A DNA stretch of 64,000 bases, taken from positions 1-64,000 of the forward strand of contig JAFUGT010000156.1 of the NCBI GenBank assembly GCA_017469275.1. The letters run 5' to 3'. Each line of letters starts with the position of its first letter. The stretch's first letter is position 1. The notes beneath the pieces are model-generated. The model worked only from the letters and a program-made list of their open reading frames with translations, did not search any database and was not told the DNA's origin. Source of the DNA: Lachnospiraceae bacterium (GTDB lineage Bacteria; Bacillota; Clostridia; Lachnospirales; Lachnospiraceae). The translations under genes and the position numbers were made by a program. Positions 41,910 through 52,000 of the stretch are shown here, in pieces.

Positions 41910-43967
41910 TTATTTTATTGCCCCTACAGGACACACCTTCGTGCACAACCCACAACCGGTACAAAGGGCGGGTTCAATTACAACTTTACCCTCATTTACT
42001 GTAATGGCGGGACATCCTAATTCATTGATACATTTCTTGCAATTAATACATTTATCCGAATCTATATTACATGTCTTTTCCGGCTTGAACAAAGCAATAC
42101 AAGGCGACTTGAAAATGACGGCTTTAACCCCCGGCTTGTCAGCAAGCTCCCTGACAGTCTCGACTGCCTTAGGGAGGTCTAACGGATCCACAGTCCGTAT
42201 CTCGGTAAGTCCGACAGCCTCTAATATCTTTGTTATGCTTACCTTATTCACAATATCGCCCATCATTGTCTTACCCGTTCCCGGATGAGGCTGGTGCCCC
42301 GTCATGGCTGTGGTGGAATTATCAAGCACTACCAATACCATGTCATGCTGATTATATACCGCATTAACCACTCCGGTCATACCTGAGGCAAAAAATGTTG
42401 AATCGCCAACAAATGCAAAACATGTCGTATCCTTCTCTACCACAGAAAAGCCCTGCGCCATCGTGATTCCGGCACCCATGCATAGACAGGTATCCACCAT
42501 ATCAAGAGGTTTGGCATTACCTAACGTATAACAACCGATATCACCGCAGAATATCGCTTTCTTTCCCTTCATCGCCTGCTTGACCGCATAAAAGGATGCC
42601 CGGTGAGGACATCCGGCACAAAGCACAGGAGGTCTTATAGGAAGTTCAGGTTGCGCGACATCTTCCGGCTTGATTATATTACCATCTGTTCCGGCTTCTG
42701 AACTATTATCGTCCGAATCCATTTTGTCAATTCCCCGATCAGCAGCCTCACTATTATGTATATTCAAAAAATCATAAATACTTTCCGAAACACTCTCTAC
42801 TGAGTTTTCACCGGCATTTTTCACATTACCTGTAAGTTTTCCCTTTATTTTGACATCAATGTGATATTTGCCTGCTGTCATAAGCAGCATGCGCTCTATC
42901 ATAGGATCTAATTCCTCTACGACCAGCACTTCATCGACTTTTTCAAGGAATTCAACCGCCTTCTTTTCGGGAAACGGATGTGGTGTTCCAACTTTGAAAA
43001 TGCATAAGTCAGTTATAAAGTCTATAGCTGATTCTTTACCTGGAGAACCCTGTCTTTCGGAAATGCCATGCAGACTTTCTCTAACATATTCATAGCTTAT
43101 TCCACCACAGGCTATACCCTTTCTGCATTTGCTGTCATCGCAATTATTAACCGCAGTTAAATTGTCATCCTTCTCTTCTTCAGACTTTTTATCAGTATTC
43201 TTATTTATTTCAAGAGCATCGCAATTATTAACCGCAGATAATTTATTATACTCAAGCTCTCCTAACTCATCGCCCATTACAGGAAGCCGTTCTTCTATCA
43301 TCTTGTGATTCGCATAGGAAAGTCTTGGGAATATTACCCATCTGTTAGAATCCTTGACAAATCCCGAAGTTTTGGCACCTTCGGTATTCCCGGCGTCAGA
43401 TTGATTCCCACTTTGAACATTCTTATAGTATTCCTCTTTGTCCTTTACATTAATGGCACTGTATGCATGACATACCCTTGTTGTGGAACGGAATATAACA
43501 GGAGTATGATATTTCTCAGACATTTCAAATGCCGTCTGAATCATTCCATAAGCCTCGGCTACCGACGAGGGATCAAATACAGGCAGCTTGGCAAACATGC
43601 CGAAGGTTCTGGTATCCTGCTCCGTCTGGGATGATATAGGACCCGGATCATCAGCCACCATAATCACCATTCCGCCCTTAACTCCAATATATGCAAGACT
43701 CATAAGGGGATCTGACGCAACATTTAATCCAACCTGTTTCATCGTCACCATAGATCTTGTTCCGGAGTAGGCCGCAGCTGCTGCCACCTCCAGTCCGGCT
43801 TTCTCATTAACCGACCATTCCACATATGTATTGCCGTCATTTCTCTTTGCAACCGCTTCAAGCACCTCTGTGGACGGTGTCCCGGGATAACCGGATACTA
43901 CCCCGACTCCCGCTGCCATAGCTCCCAGTGCAATCGCTTCATTTCCCATAACAAATTCTTTATGCAT
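41910..43967 (-). CDS. iorA: Indolepyruvate:ferredoxin oxidoreductase, alpha subunit
   Basis: This 685-residue protein holds the pyrimidine-binding and TPP-binding domains of the enzyme. SGYPGTPSTEV and VEWSVNEKAGLEVAA occur in the first part; CAGCPHRASFYAVK, FCGDIGCYTLG and the TPP site FVGDSTFFASG in the second. A C-terminal ferredoxin domain has two CxxCxxC-type clusters. Two inserts are unusual: about 65 residues near position 235-320 with a repeated AVNNCD segment, and a Ser/Asp-rich insert around 425-460. The start at 43967 follows AGAGGAT. The 120 bp upstream contain two imperfect 34-bp direct repeats. Confidence 0.92.
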   Translation of the reverse strand: MHKEFVMGNEAIALGAMAAGVGVVSGYPGTPSTEVLEAVAKRNDGNTYVEWSVNEKAGLEVAAAAAYSGTRSMVTMKQVGLNVASDPLMSLAYIGVKGGMVIMVADDPGPISSQTEQDTRTFGMFAKLPVFDPSSVAEAYGMIQTAFEMSEKYHTPVIFRSTTRVCHAYSAINVKDKEEYYKNVQSGNQSDAGNTEGAKTSGFVKDSNRWVIFPRLSYANHKMIEERLPVMGDELGELEYNKLSAVNNCDALEINKNTDKKSEEEKDDNLTAVNNCDDSKCRKGIACGGISYEYVRESLHGISERQGSPGKESAIDFITDLCIFKVGTPHPFPEKKAVEFLEKVDEVLVVEELDPMIERMLLMTAGKYHIDVKIKGKLTGNVKNAGENSVESVSESIYDFLNIHNSEAADRGIDKMDSDDNSSEAGTDGNIIKPEDVAQPELPIRPPVLCAGCPHRASFYAVKQAMKGKKAIFCGDIGCYTLGNAKPLDMVDTCLCMGAGITMAQGFSVVEKDTTCFAFVGDSTFFASGMTGVVNAVYNQHDMVLVVLDNSTTAMTGHQPHPGTGKTMMGDIVNKVSITKILEAVGLTEIRTVDPLDLPKAVETVRELADKPGVKAVIFKSPCIALFKPEKTCNIDSDKCINCKKCINELGCPAITVNEGKVVIEPALCTGCGLCTKVCPVGAIK

Positions 43968-44167
43968 AATGTTATCCTCTACAATATATTTTTTGAAAAA
44001 ACAGGTATTATTCTTCTTTGAGCATATTACCAAAGCGCGAATGATACTGCTTTCATCTACAATAAATCTCAAACTAATTAAGTATAACATATCACACAAA
44101 AAAATGCACCATAAATCAGGCATTTCAATACCTGTCTATAATTACCAAAGTACTATAATACCACTAT

Positions 44168-44238
44168 CTGTTACAGGTACATATATTTTCCGGGATGACT
44201 CTGTCCGTTACAGACACATATACTTTCACGGATGATTC
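44168..44238. repeat. Two imperfect 34-bp direct repeats upstream of iorA
   Basis: Copies at 44168-44201 and 44205-44238 share CGTTACAG-like, ACATATA and GGATGA segments with a 37-bp period. They lie just after the small gene at 44243 and upstream of iorA, and may be operators or a recent duplication. Confidence 0.5.
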
Positions 44239-44242
44239 CACC

Positions 44243-44443
44243 TTACATAAATGAATCCGGTTTCTCCGTCAATATCCTCTTGCCTGCCTGTCCGGCTGCC
44301 TTTAGCCTTTTATCATAATAATTCTTAAAATCCTCGTAAGCCTCAGGAGGACTTGCATATCTTACACCCTTTTCAAACTGTATATCCAGAAATTGATCCA
44401 TCTCCTCCCCATATCTCTTAAGATATTCTATATTGTTTCCCAT
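44243..44443 (-). CDS. Small hypothetical protein
   Basis: This 66-residue soluble protein (start MGNNIEYLKRYGEEMDQFLD) has aromatic and charged residues and no family that I recognise. The ATG at 44443 follows AAGGTGG, which supports it as real. It lies upstream of iorA on the same strand. Confidence 0.6.
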   Translation of the reverse strand: MGNNIEYLKRYGEEMDQFLDIQFEKGVRYASPPEAYEDFKNYYDKRLKAAGQAGKRILTEKPDSFM

Positions 44444-44532
44444 TGTTATCCACCTTAACAAAATACATTTTGTTTTATTATCTGCTATATTGTCATAATT
44501 ATTCATACCTTATTTCACTCATTTATAAATAA

Positions 44533-44571
44533 TAAAAATGGATACCTAGAAGAAATACTCCAGCTATCCAT
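44533..44571 (-). terminator. Terminator of the MATE exporter gene
   Basis: ATGGATA and TATCCAT form the stem around a 20-base loop, followed on the minus strand by TTTTTATT. Confidence 0.7.
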
Positions 44572-44609
44572 CTAAAATGTTTTATATACTTATAATGAAT
44601 TATATTCAA

Positions 44610-45998
44610 TCAAACCTTCCATTTCTTAAGCCATATCAAAAACAGCGTTCCACGCACGATAAGTTCCACACACATTGCCATCCACACACCGGAAAGTCCA
44701 AGATGCGGTGCAAGAAATGTTGCAAGCGGTATTCTCACAAACCATACACTGACAAGATTAAGGACACTGGAAGTCAAAGTCTTACCGGCACCTCTGAATA
44801 CTCCTGCCGCCACAATAGATGCTGCATACATCGGCTCTGCGAAAGCCTCTATTCTAAGCACTGTTGTTCCCAATTCTCTGATTGCGGGGTCCGGGGAAAG
44901 AAGACCTATCATCTGCGGTGCAAAAATATACAAAAGGACTCCCATCAATGTCATTATAATTATACCAAGTCCCGTCGCAAACCATGAAAGTTTCTTGGTT
45001 ATATCTTTTCTTCCTGCCCCAATACTCTGTCCCACAATGGTTGTAGCCGCATGCCCTATACCATAACCCGGCATATAGCACAGACTCTCCGCCGTTATCG
45101 AGAAGGAATGAGCCGCCAGCGCAATCGTTCCCAGGGGTGCCACAATCTTAGTAAATGCCACATAGGAAAAGCCCATTATAACAGACTCAACGGAAGCCGG
45201 CAGTGCAATCCTTACCGCTTTCGATAACTCCTCAGAAAGATTTCCCTTGTATGATTCCTTTCTAAGATGAAGAGAAGGTGACTTGACCAGCAGATAATAA
45301 AACATGATTCCCCCACATAATACTTCCGCAGCCGTTGTTCCCAATGCCGCTCCTATAACCCCAAGTCCCAATCCGGGCATCTTAAATGACAACTTTGCTA
45401 TATGAATCGTTCTTGTGGGAAATATCATAATCCAATTAAACACCACATCAAGCACACACATCATAATATCTACAATACTCGGCAGCTTCATATTGCCGCT
45501 GCATTGAATCATACCGCCTGCCGTATATACTACCTGAAGTGCCGGAAGGCTTATGGCATATATAAGAAAATACTTAGATGCGTTAGCGCAAATTTCCGGG
45601 GAGCCACCCATCCATACCGGCAGTTTATTGTGGATAAGAACTCCGAGAACCGCAAAAAATGCAGAAAACAGTATAACGCCCAAAATACCATGTTTAACTA
45701 TACTCCTGGCTTTTTCTTCCTCTTTCGCACCAATCCTGTGAGCAATCTGTACGGTAAATCCCGTTCCCACAGAAGCACATAATCCACCGATAAGCCAGGT
45801 GGTAGTAGAAACCAGACCTATTGAGGCGGAGTCATTAGCTCCCAATTTTCCCACCATTGATGCGTCTATATATTGCATCAATATGGAAGATAACTGAGCT
45901 AAAATAGCTGGTGCGGACAATTGCCACACCAGCTTTAACTGTTGTCTGTACGTTAACTTTTTCCCATCTCTTACTGCTGCCAATAATCGTTCTGTCAT
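44610..45998 (-). CDS. MATE family efflux protein
   Basis: This 462-residue protein has 12 hydrophobic segments in two related halves. It starts the membrane part with WQLSAPAILAQLSSILMQYIDASMVG, and the second half includes AAHSFSITAESLCYMPGYG, both typical of NorM/DinF-like MATE transporters. It would export organic cations or metabolites in exchange for sodium or protons. The start follows CGGAGA. It has its own terminator. Confidence 0.9.
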   Translation of the reverse strand: MTERLLAAVRDGKKLTYRQQLKLVWQLSAPAILAQLSSILMQYIDASMVGKLGANDSASIGLVSTTTWLIGGLCASVGTGFTVQIAHRIGAKEEEKARSIVKHGILGVILFSAFFAVLGVLIHNKLPVWMGGSPEICANASKYFLIYAISLPALQVVYTAGGMIQCSGNMKLPSIVDIMMCVLDVVFNWIMIFPTRTIHIAKLSFKMPGLGLGVIGAALGTTAAEVLCGGIMFYYLLVKSPSLHLRKESYKGNLSEELSKAVRIALPASVESVIMGFSYVAFTKIVAPLGTIALAAHSFSITAESLCYMPGYGIGHAATTIVGQSIGAGRKDITKKLSWFATGLGIIIMTLMGVLLYIFAPQMIGLLSPDPAIRELGTTVLRIEAFAEPMYAASIVAAGVFRGAGKTLTSSVLNLVSVWFVRIPLATFLAPHLGLSGVWMAMCVELIVRGTLFLIWLKKWKV

Positions 45999-46094
45999 TT
46001 ATTATCTCCGGTTAAAATTCATAATGTTAATCCGACTCTTACGCGATATGATCTATCTTTGGATTATAGTTTCAAAAGAATCAGCATTTTGCGC

Positions 46095-47807
46095 CTATAG
46101 TTTGAAATGATTGACCTCATTAAAGAGTTCATTGGTCATATCTTTGCTTGAATTAGCTTCCTCGCCAATCCTTCCAAGGTGTTCTGACATATCAAGAGTC
46201 TTCTCGGTGGCGTGGATAACACCGGAAGCCGCCTCTTCAACTACGGTATTAACATTGTCTGTATGTTCTTTGATATCATCGATATCCTTTTTGATCTCTA
46301 CACTAAATGCTGCACATTCCTGCATGATCTCATCAATACGTTCCGCACTCTTCCGATATTCTTCACTTGTGCCAACAAGATCACCATAACCCTTCATAAC
46401 ATTTTCGTTGATGAAATTGATCATGGTTGCAGCCTCTTCAGCTAAGTCGTTAACCGCTGAGATGACCTCCGCTGAAATAGTCTGGATCTCTGTGGCAACA
46501 TTAGCAGAATTAGTCGCTAATTGACCTATCTCCGTAGCAACTACAGCAAATCCGCGCCCGGCTTCACCCGCTCTGGCCGCCTCTATTGAAGCATTTAGCG
46601 CAAGAAGATTAGTCTGATCCGTTATATCTATAATGTTATCTGTAAGAACTCTGATCTGGTCTACTGCTCTTGATCTCTCGATACGGCTCTTAACCGTGTT
46701 CTCCATATTTTCCACTCGTCGTTTGGCATTTTCTCTCTCAGAAATTGCATTTTCACCCACTCGGATTGCATCACTCTTCATTGTATCGGAGAAATCGCTT
46801 CCCTCTCGAATCTTGTTATCAATATTGCCAAAGGCGTCTGCAATCTCATTCATAAGCTGCACTATACGGTTCATTGAAGCAGCGGTCTCTTCCATTGACG
46901 CAGACAGTTCTTCCATTGTGGAACTCACCTCAGTTGCATCCCCTCTGGATTGCTCCATATCTCCCGATATATTCGTTACCGCAACATGAAGCGAATCCGA
47001 ATCCTTGGATATATGTTCAAGAATTTCTCTGACAAACCACAAGAGTTTGTTAATGTTCTCGGCAATCAGTTCAAATTCGTCGCCGGAAGTAATATCTATG
47101 GTCTTGGTGAGGTCCCCATCACCCTCGATAAGGTCAACTATCTTGTTATTAAGTGTCTTAAATCCTGATCTGAGAATATTGCTGATAATAAAGAGAATAA
47201 TAACACCTATTACAAGCATTATAGTACATATGGCTATTATAATTCCCAGCATACTCTTACTTTGAGCACTTATGGAATCTGCACTCACATCCACAACGGC
47301 AAGTCCCACGACCTCATTTCCGCTATATATAGGGCTATATGCACTTATATGTGTGCCCCATTCATCTGTATAAGGCTCGTTGTCAACAGAAGTCTCACCC
47401 TCAAATGCCTGTTTGAGTTCGTCTGACATATCGCCGAAATCATCTCCCGGAAGTCCCGGCTCATCAGGGTCGGAGTCAACTAAGAATACCACATGGTCAT
47501 CTCCGTCCAGACCAACTGTATACACATACTCAACCCCACTGTTATCAAGGAATAGTCTAAGCTCTCCAACAAGCGTTTCATACGCCTCACTGCCCTCGGA
47601 TCCCTTTTCAATCGTGGCAAGCAGTTCACCATTTACAGATGCCGCAACACACTTGTCAACATTCATTGCACTTTCTTTAATCTGCTTTTCTATGATACCC
47701 TTACATTTGTTATATAAAAGTATCCCCATCAACACATCCGAGACCAACAACAATGAAATGAAAGCAATAATAATCTTTACTGAAATCCCCGTCTTTCTTA
47801 CCTTCAT
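46095..47807 (-). CDS. Methyl-accepting chemotaxis protein
   Basis: This 570-residue chemoreceptor has an N-terminal transmembrane segment (about 10-32), an extracellular Cache-like sensor domain (about 35-185, with [19 protein letters not shown]), and a second transmembrane segment (about 188-210). A HAMP domain and a cytoplasmic signalling domain follow; the tip sequence [20 protein letters not shown] is canonical. It would pass ligand signals to CheA and CheW, which are not in the window. The ligand is unknown; the sensor type often binds small carboxylates or amino acids. The start follows AGGAGG. Confidence 0.92.
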   Translation of the reverse strand: MKVRKTGISVKIIIAFISLLLVSDVLMGILLYNKCKGIIEKQIKESAMNVDKCVAASVNGELLATIEKGSEGSEAYETLVGELRLFLDNSGVEYVYTVGLDGDDHVVFLVDSDPDEPGLPGDDFGDMSDELKQAFEGETSVDNEPYTDEWGTHISAYSPIYSGNEVVGLAVVDVSADSISAQSKSMLGIIIAICTIMLVIGVIILFIISNILRSGFKTLNNKIVDLIEGDGDLTKTIDITSGDEFELIAENINKLLWFVREILEHISKDSDSLHVAVTNISGDMEQSRGDATEVSSTMEELSASMEETAASMNRIVQLMNEIADAFGNIDNKIREGSDFSDTMKSDAIRVGENAISERENAKRRVENMENTVKSRIERSRAVDQIRVLTDNIIDITDQTNLLALNASIEAARAGEAGRGFAVVATEIGQLATNSANVATEIQTISAEVISAVNDLAEEAATMINFINENVMKGYGDLVGTSEEYRKSAERIDEIMQECAAFSVEIKKDIDDIKEHTDNVNTVVEEAASGVIHATEKTLDMSEHLGRIGEEANSSKDMTNELFNEVNHFKL

Positions 47808-47845
47808 ACTTACCTCCTCCTAAATCAATCTTCAGCAGATAAATG

Positions 47846-47878
47846 AAAAAAATAATCCCACATCAGCTGTAGGATTAT
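47846..47878 (-). terminator. Terminator-like hairpin between the EAL gene and the chemoreceptor gene
   Basis: ATAATCC and GGATTAT form a 7-bp stem followed on the minus strand by seven T. It can end the EAL transcript, but it also begins at the predicted start of the chemoreceptor transcript, so it could be a 5' attenuator. Confidence 0.6.
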
Positions 47879-47907
47879 ATTATAAAGGTTTTTAATTTGT
47901 TCGTCAA
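47879..47907 (-). promoter_or_regulatory. Promoter of the chemoreceptor gene
   Basis: On the minus strand TTGACG and a perfect TATAAT are separated by 17 bases. The transcript would start in the hairpin described at 47846-47878. Confidence 0.7.
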
Positions 47908-47985
47908 TTTCTCTTGCTACATTTGTAAATTTATTATAATTGTTACTATTCAAATTCCCAATCTTCAAAACATAATCACCTGCAA

Positions 47986-49905
47986 TTATGCCGATTCCTT
48001 CTCAAAATACTCAGTCAGTCTCTCGATAGGTATAGGTTTGGAATACTTGTAACCCTGAAGATATCTTGCACACATATTCTTGCATTTTTCTTCGTCTTCA
48101 CTGGTCTCGACACCTTCATAAAGTACGGAATAATTCATATCACTGAACATTCTCGCAAGATGATAAACCATCTTTTGTGCTTTGTAATCAGTTCCACAGG
48201 CAAGCACCAACGACCTGTCAAACTTGATAATGTCAAAAGGCAGTTCCATGATACGCTCAAAATTAGAATAACCGGTTCCGAAATCATCCAGATAAAACTT
48301 TATTCCATGCTCACGAAGCTCATTTATCTTGTCCTTCATAACGATGAAATCCTTATCGTTCTGACTTTCCGTTATCTCAATTGCAATCTTCTCATAGGGT
48401 ATTCCACTTGCATTGATAATATCATTAATATCTTTGCAGAAGTTCTCCTCCCGCACCTCAGACACAGCAAAATTAACGGATATTCTCTTAACAAAATACA
48501 TACAGTCAAGCATTGACTTAATATGCATACAGGTCTTATGCAATATTATTCTGCTTAAAGTATGAATGTAATTATTATCCTCCGCTAATTGAATGAATTT
48601 ATCCGGAAACACCAGTCCCAGTTCATCAAGTTTGAGTCTCATCAACGCCTCAGCCGTATCATATTTGCCTGTCAGGATATTGAATACCGGCTGACAATAT
48701 ACCTCTACTCTCGGATCATCGAGATCCTTCCTTGCGTTGATATCTGCCAACTGTGTTAATATATACTTATGTTCATAGAAATCTTTAACATCTTTCTCAT
48801 CAACAAAATGTACATCATTTTCCTTCATACCTGACTCAATATACTTGACAAAATCAACATAATCATTTTCCTCACTGATTATATCTACTGTCCTTTGAAT
48901 AGTGATCTTGAAATCTTTCTTATATTTGGGATATGCCTCCTGAAAACTACCCAGCATATGGTTGATGGAATTCTCATAGGAAGGATTCTTAACTATATCT
49001 ACCGCCAATATCATTCTTCCGCTTGTAATCTGAAAAAGCACTGCACCTTTAAAGAAATCACTGTAAAAATGTCTAATGGTCTGTTGAATCTCTTCAGGAT
49101 ATTTCTTCCCCGTCCCCTCGAAGTCATGCATAAAAAGACTCATCAGGAGCATTTCCTTCTTATGGGAATAGGAATACTTTATCATATCCTCGAAGGCCAT
49201 CACATTTACCGCCCCAATCTCTATATCATATGGATTGGCATGTATCAGATAGAGAAGTGTAAATGTGGGAAAAAGAAATGTGGACGTAGTATAAGAAGTC
49301 TGATGACACATACCCTGAATGGACATCATCATAACAGATATTGTATATGAGCCGATGACTCCAACGATAATAGGCTTTGCCAACCGATTCCTGTACTTGA
49401 TAAGTATGTATAACAAAATTCCAATATAGAAAATATATCCTATGGCAAATACATTATAGCCCTCTACGATTCGTCCATCATTAGTAATGTGAAAGCCAAA
49501 ACCTAATATAGAGCCCAATGACTCATATATAAACATGACAACAAAACCGATTCCGGCTATAATAGCATACCGTTTGTCCGATTCCTTATCAAGACGCAAA
49601 GGAATCATTGCATATAGAACATATAGAAACAGATTGCCAAATAAAGACATGTGATAGACAATACGAAAGACATAGATTAAAGATACAGAAAATCTGTCGA
49701 GGGCATTAAGGGATACATGATACATTATACCCATACTACCTGCAAGCATAAGAAGACCTATCATAATACGAAAAAGCACAAAATTCTTAGTCTTACTTAT
49801 GTATGCCGACCCTATTAGAATAATAAATACAAAACAGGTTGCCAGAACTAAAATATCCCCGACCGGCGAATAATTTTCATAATAGATAATTGCATTCTCA
49901 CCCAT
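47986..49905 (-). CDS. Membrane EAL-domain c-di-GMP phosphodiesterase
   Basis: This 639-residue protein has seven hydrophobic segments in the first 225 residues, a middle region (about 235-385) that may be a degenerate GGDEF-like domain, and a C-terminal EAL domain. Residues needed for catalysis are present: the EAL of TAEALMRL, SVNFA, EITES, DDFGTGYSN, IKFDRS and YEGVET. It should hydrolyse c-di-GMP and lower its level in response to a membrane signal. The start follows AGAGGTG; a short inverted repeat lies immediately before the ribosome binding site. The chemoreceptor gene follows. Confidence 0.9.
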   Translation of the reverse strand: MGENAIIYYENYSPVGDILVLATCFVFIILIGSAYISKTKNFVLFRIMIGLLMLAGSMGIMYHVSLNALDRFSVSLIYVFRIVYHMSLFGNLFLYVLYAMIPLRLDKESDKRYAIIAGIGFVVMFIYESLGSILGFGFHITNDGRIVEGYNVFAIGYIFYIGILLYILIKYRNRLAKPIIVGVIGSYTISVMMMSIQGMCHQTSYTTSTFLFPTFTLLYLIHANPYDIEIGAVNVMAFEDMIKYSYSHKKEMLLMSLFMHDFEGTGKKYPEEIQQTIRHFYSDFFKGAVLFQITSGRMILAVDIVKNPSYENSINHMLGSFQEAYPKYKKDFKITIQRTVDIISEENDYVDFVKYIESGMKENDVHFVDEKDVKDFYEHKYILTQLADINARKDLDDPRVEVYCQPVFNILTGKYDTAEALMRLKLDELGLVFPDKFIQLAEDNNYIHTLSRIILHKTCMHIKSMLDCMYFVKRISVNFAVSEVREENFCKDINDIINASGIPYEKIAIEITESQNDKDFIVMKDKINELREHGIKFYLDDFGTGYSNFERIMELPFDIIKFDRSLVLACGTDYKAQKMVYHLARMFSDMNYSVLYEGVETSEDEEKCKNMCARYLQGYKYSKPIPIERLTEYFEKESA

Positions 49906-49918
49906 ATTTCACCTCTAC

Positions 49919-49934
49919 TTTACATCCATGTAAA
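49919..49934. promoter_or_regulatory. Inverted repeat beside the EAL gene start
   Basis: TTTACAT-CC-ATGTAAA is a perfect 7-2-7 inverted repeat about 6 bp before the ribosome binding site. It could be an operator or an RNA stem that hides the site. A TTGCAA/TATATA pair about 100 bp upstream may be the promoter. Confidence 0.35.
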
Positions 49935-50162
49935 ACGAGTTCCCTGCCGATTATATACTCAAAATCCCCATAATCTGTTATTACTATCACTTCCATGTTT
50001 GAAAACAACGAAAAAAAGTATATAATACTATTATTATTTTATTGCAAAATATTGCACAAATCAAGTAGAAAACTCGTTGTATTTTTGTATAAAATGTACA
50101 AATATATTTTTCTGGCAACATCTCTTCCATCTATTGTGCTAACGGAATATATCATAGTTTAT

Positions 50163-50191
50163 AAAAAAGGACCATGATACTCATGATCCTT
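50163..50191 (-). terminator. Terminator of the aldolase transcript
   Basis: An 11-bp stem with one mismatch (AAGGATCATGA with TCATGGTCCTT on the minus strand, 3-base loop) is followed by TTTTAT. Confidence 0.8.
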
Positions 50192-50203
50192 CTTAAACAA
50201 TAT

Positions 50204-50332
50204 TCACAAACCAAAATTATCTTCTCCCGACGAGAAGTGATCGCAGAACTTAATGCACCATTTATCCGCTGCTTTTCGATAATTCTCCGTTGATGAAAGC
50301 ATATCTTCTAACAGTTCAGATTCATTTTGCAT
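50204..50332 (-). CDS. Small frame (42 codons) after the aldolase gene
   Basis: A minus-strand frame starting 18 bases after the aldolase stop and ending 12 bases before the terminator encodes a 42-residue acidic peptide with two cysteines (DKWCIKFCDHF). It fits neatly in the transcript, but its ribosome binding site is weak (AGG at about 8 bases). It may be a real small protein or leftover sequence. Confidence 0.4.
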   Translation of the reverse strand: MQNESELLEDMLSSTENYRKAADKWCIKFCDHFSSGEDNFGL

Positions 50333-50350
50333 TTCCGTGACCTGTGCTCT

Positions 50351-51328
50351 TCAATCCTGAATAACTATCTCCTTGTAGAACTCACAGTAATCCTCTCTGC
50401 CTTCATTGGTAAATGCTATTGCCGTTCTCGGATGCTGATTAAGGATACCGGTCATCATGTACTGAAGATCATAACCCCATTTAACCCCTTCCTTCTTAAG
50501 CGGCATCATATGTTCCTCTATGAACTGAAGCACAGGATAAATGTTAAACTTCGGATTTCTAAGGAATCCCAAAAGCAGTTCCATCTGACAGTTGCCTGCT
50601 CCTCTTCCCATTCCGGAATATGTTCCGTCAAGCCAGTTAACACCGTCACCTACTGCCTCTATAGTATTGGCAAAAGCAAGCTGCTGATTATTGTGCGCAT
50701 GCATTCCTACCTGCTTGTTATACTTTGTGGCAAACTCCATATAAACATCGGCAATTCTGGCAATCTGCTCAGGGAAAAGTGCGCCAAAACTATCTACAAT
50801 ATAGAAAGTCTTCACAGGAGACTGACCGAGAACATCAAGCGCCACCTTAAGGTCTGACTCCTGCGCATTGGAAATTGCCATTATATTACAGGTTGTCTCA
50901 TATCCCTTGTTAGTAGCATCCTCAATCATATCCACTGCCGCAGGAATTGTGTTGATATATGTTGCAACTCTTATAAGATCTATCGGGCTTTCAGCCTTAG
51001 GAGCAATATCCTCTTTGTAATTGCAGCGCCCCACATCAGCCATTACCGCAAGTTTAAGTCCGGTATTCTCATTTTCACCAATAACCTCGCGGATAACCTC
51101 ATCATCACAGAACTTCCACTTTCCGAATTTATCCACATCAAACATGGTCTTGTCAGCCTTGTAACCAATCTCCATATAATCAACACCGGCTCTTATATTA
51201 GCCTGGTATAAATCCTTAACAAACCGGTCGGTGAAATAGAAGTCATTCACCAATCCCCCATCTCTAAGTGTTGCGTCGATAACCTTAATCTCCGGGCGAT
51301 AGCCCATCAACTTTGATAATTCTTTCAT
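50351..51328 (-). CDS. Aldolase of the HMGL/DRE-TIM family
   Basis: This 325-residue protein is a TIM-barrel enzyme of the HMG-CoA lyase-like family, which includes 4-hydroxy-2-oxovalerate aldolase and homocitrate-type synthases. It has the metal-site signature VIDATLRDGGLVNDF at the N-terminus, MEIGYK, IVDSFGALFP and the histidine pair in GMHAHNNQQLA. The GMGRGAGNCQMEL segment is typical of aldolase-type members. The natural substrate is unknown; relatives sit in sugar or polysaccharide contexts. The start follows AGAGAGG. Confidence 0.85.
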   Translation of the reverse strand: MKELSKLMGYRPEIKVIDATLRDGGLVNDFYFTDRFVKDLYQANIRAGVDYMEIGYKADKTMFDVDKFGKWKFCDDEVIREVIGENENTGLKLAVMADVGRCNYKEDIAPKAESPIDLIRVATYINTIPAAVDMIEDATNKGYETTCNIMAISNAQESDLKVALDVLGQSPVKTFYIVDSFGALFPEQIARIADVYMEFATKYNKQVGMHAHNNQQLAFANTIEAVGDGVNWLDGTYSGMGRGAGNCQMELLLGFLRNPKFNIYPVLQFIEEHMMPLKKEGVKWGYDLQYMMTGILNQHPRTAIAFTNEGREDYCEFYKEIVIQD

Positions 51329-51393
51329 ATTTCAGAACCTCTCTTTCCTGTCTCTTTAGCACTTTAATGCATAAAAGTGTTAAACTGTTATGT

Positions 51394-51422
51394 ACTATAC
51401 CACTAATTTTTCGATTTGTAAA
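51394..51422 (-). promoter_or_regulatory. Promoter of the aldolase gene
   Basis: On the minus strand TTTACA and TATAGT are separated by 17 bases, about 65 bases before the start codon. A small stem (CACTTT/AAAGTG) lies in the leader. Confidence 0.7.
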
Positions 51423-51452
51423 GGGGATTTTTAACTTATTAATATTTTTTAA

Positions 51453-51481
51453 TTGAAGATATTGCAAACAGAATATATAAT
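51453..51481 (+). promoter_or_regulatory. Promoter of the GNAT gene
   Basis: TTGAAG and a perfect TATAAT are separated by 17 bases on the plus strand, about 45 bases before the start codon. It is divergent from the aldolase promoter. Confidence 0.7.
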
Positions 51482-51526
51482 TAATCATATAAATGATATA
51501 AGTAATTAAGGAGAACGGAATAAAAC

Positions 51527-52000
51527 ATGAATATTGTAAGACGAGCCGAAAACAAAGATATTGATAGTATTATGAATCTTCTGGTGCAGGTGGATATGGT
51601 GCACCACAAAGGGAGACCGGATCTTTTCAAAGGTCCGGCCACAAAGTATACGAAGGAGCAGTTAGCAGATGTGCTGTCAAAGGACGACACTCCTGTATTT
51701 GTGTGCGTTGACGAGAATGACGATGTACTTGGACACGCATTTTGTATCCTTCAACAGCATATAAATGACAATGTGCTTACTGATATTAAGACTTTATACA
51801 TTGATGATATATGCGTTGACGAGAATCATCGCGGAGCACATGTGGGTAAAACTTTATATGACCATGTAATCGAATACGCAAAATCCATTGAATGTTATAA
51901 TGTAACCCTTAATGTGTGGTCGTGCAATCCCGATGCAATGAAGTTCTACGAGTATTGCGGCCTTATCCCCTATAAAGTGGGTATGGAGAGGATATTATAG
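51527..52000 (+). CDS. GNAT family N-acetyltransferase
   Basis: This 157-residue protein has the GNAT pattern: MNIVRRAENKDIDSIMNLL at the start, then the acetyl-CoA-binding region VDENHRGAHVGKTLYDHV and a C-terminal NPDAMKFYEYCGL. It would transfer an acetyl group from acetyl-CoA to an unknown amine. The start follows AAGGAG. Its end overlaps the convergent SGNH gene by 31 bp, and no terminator is visible, so transcripts probably collide. Confidence 0.88.
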   Translation: MNIVRRAENKDIDSIMNLLVQVDMVHHKGRPDLFKGPATKYTKEQLADVLSKDDTPVFVCVDENDDVLGHAFCILQQHINDNVLTDIKTLYIDDICVDENHRGAHVGKTLYDHVIEYAKSIECYNVTLNVWSCNPDAMKFYEYCGLIPYKVGMERIL

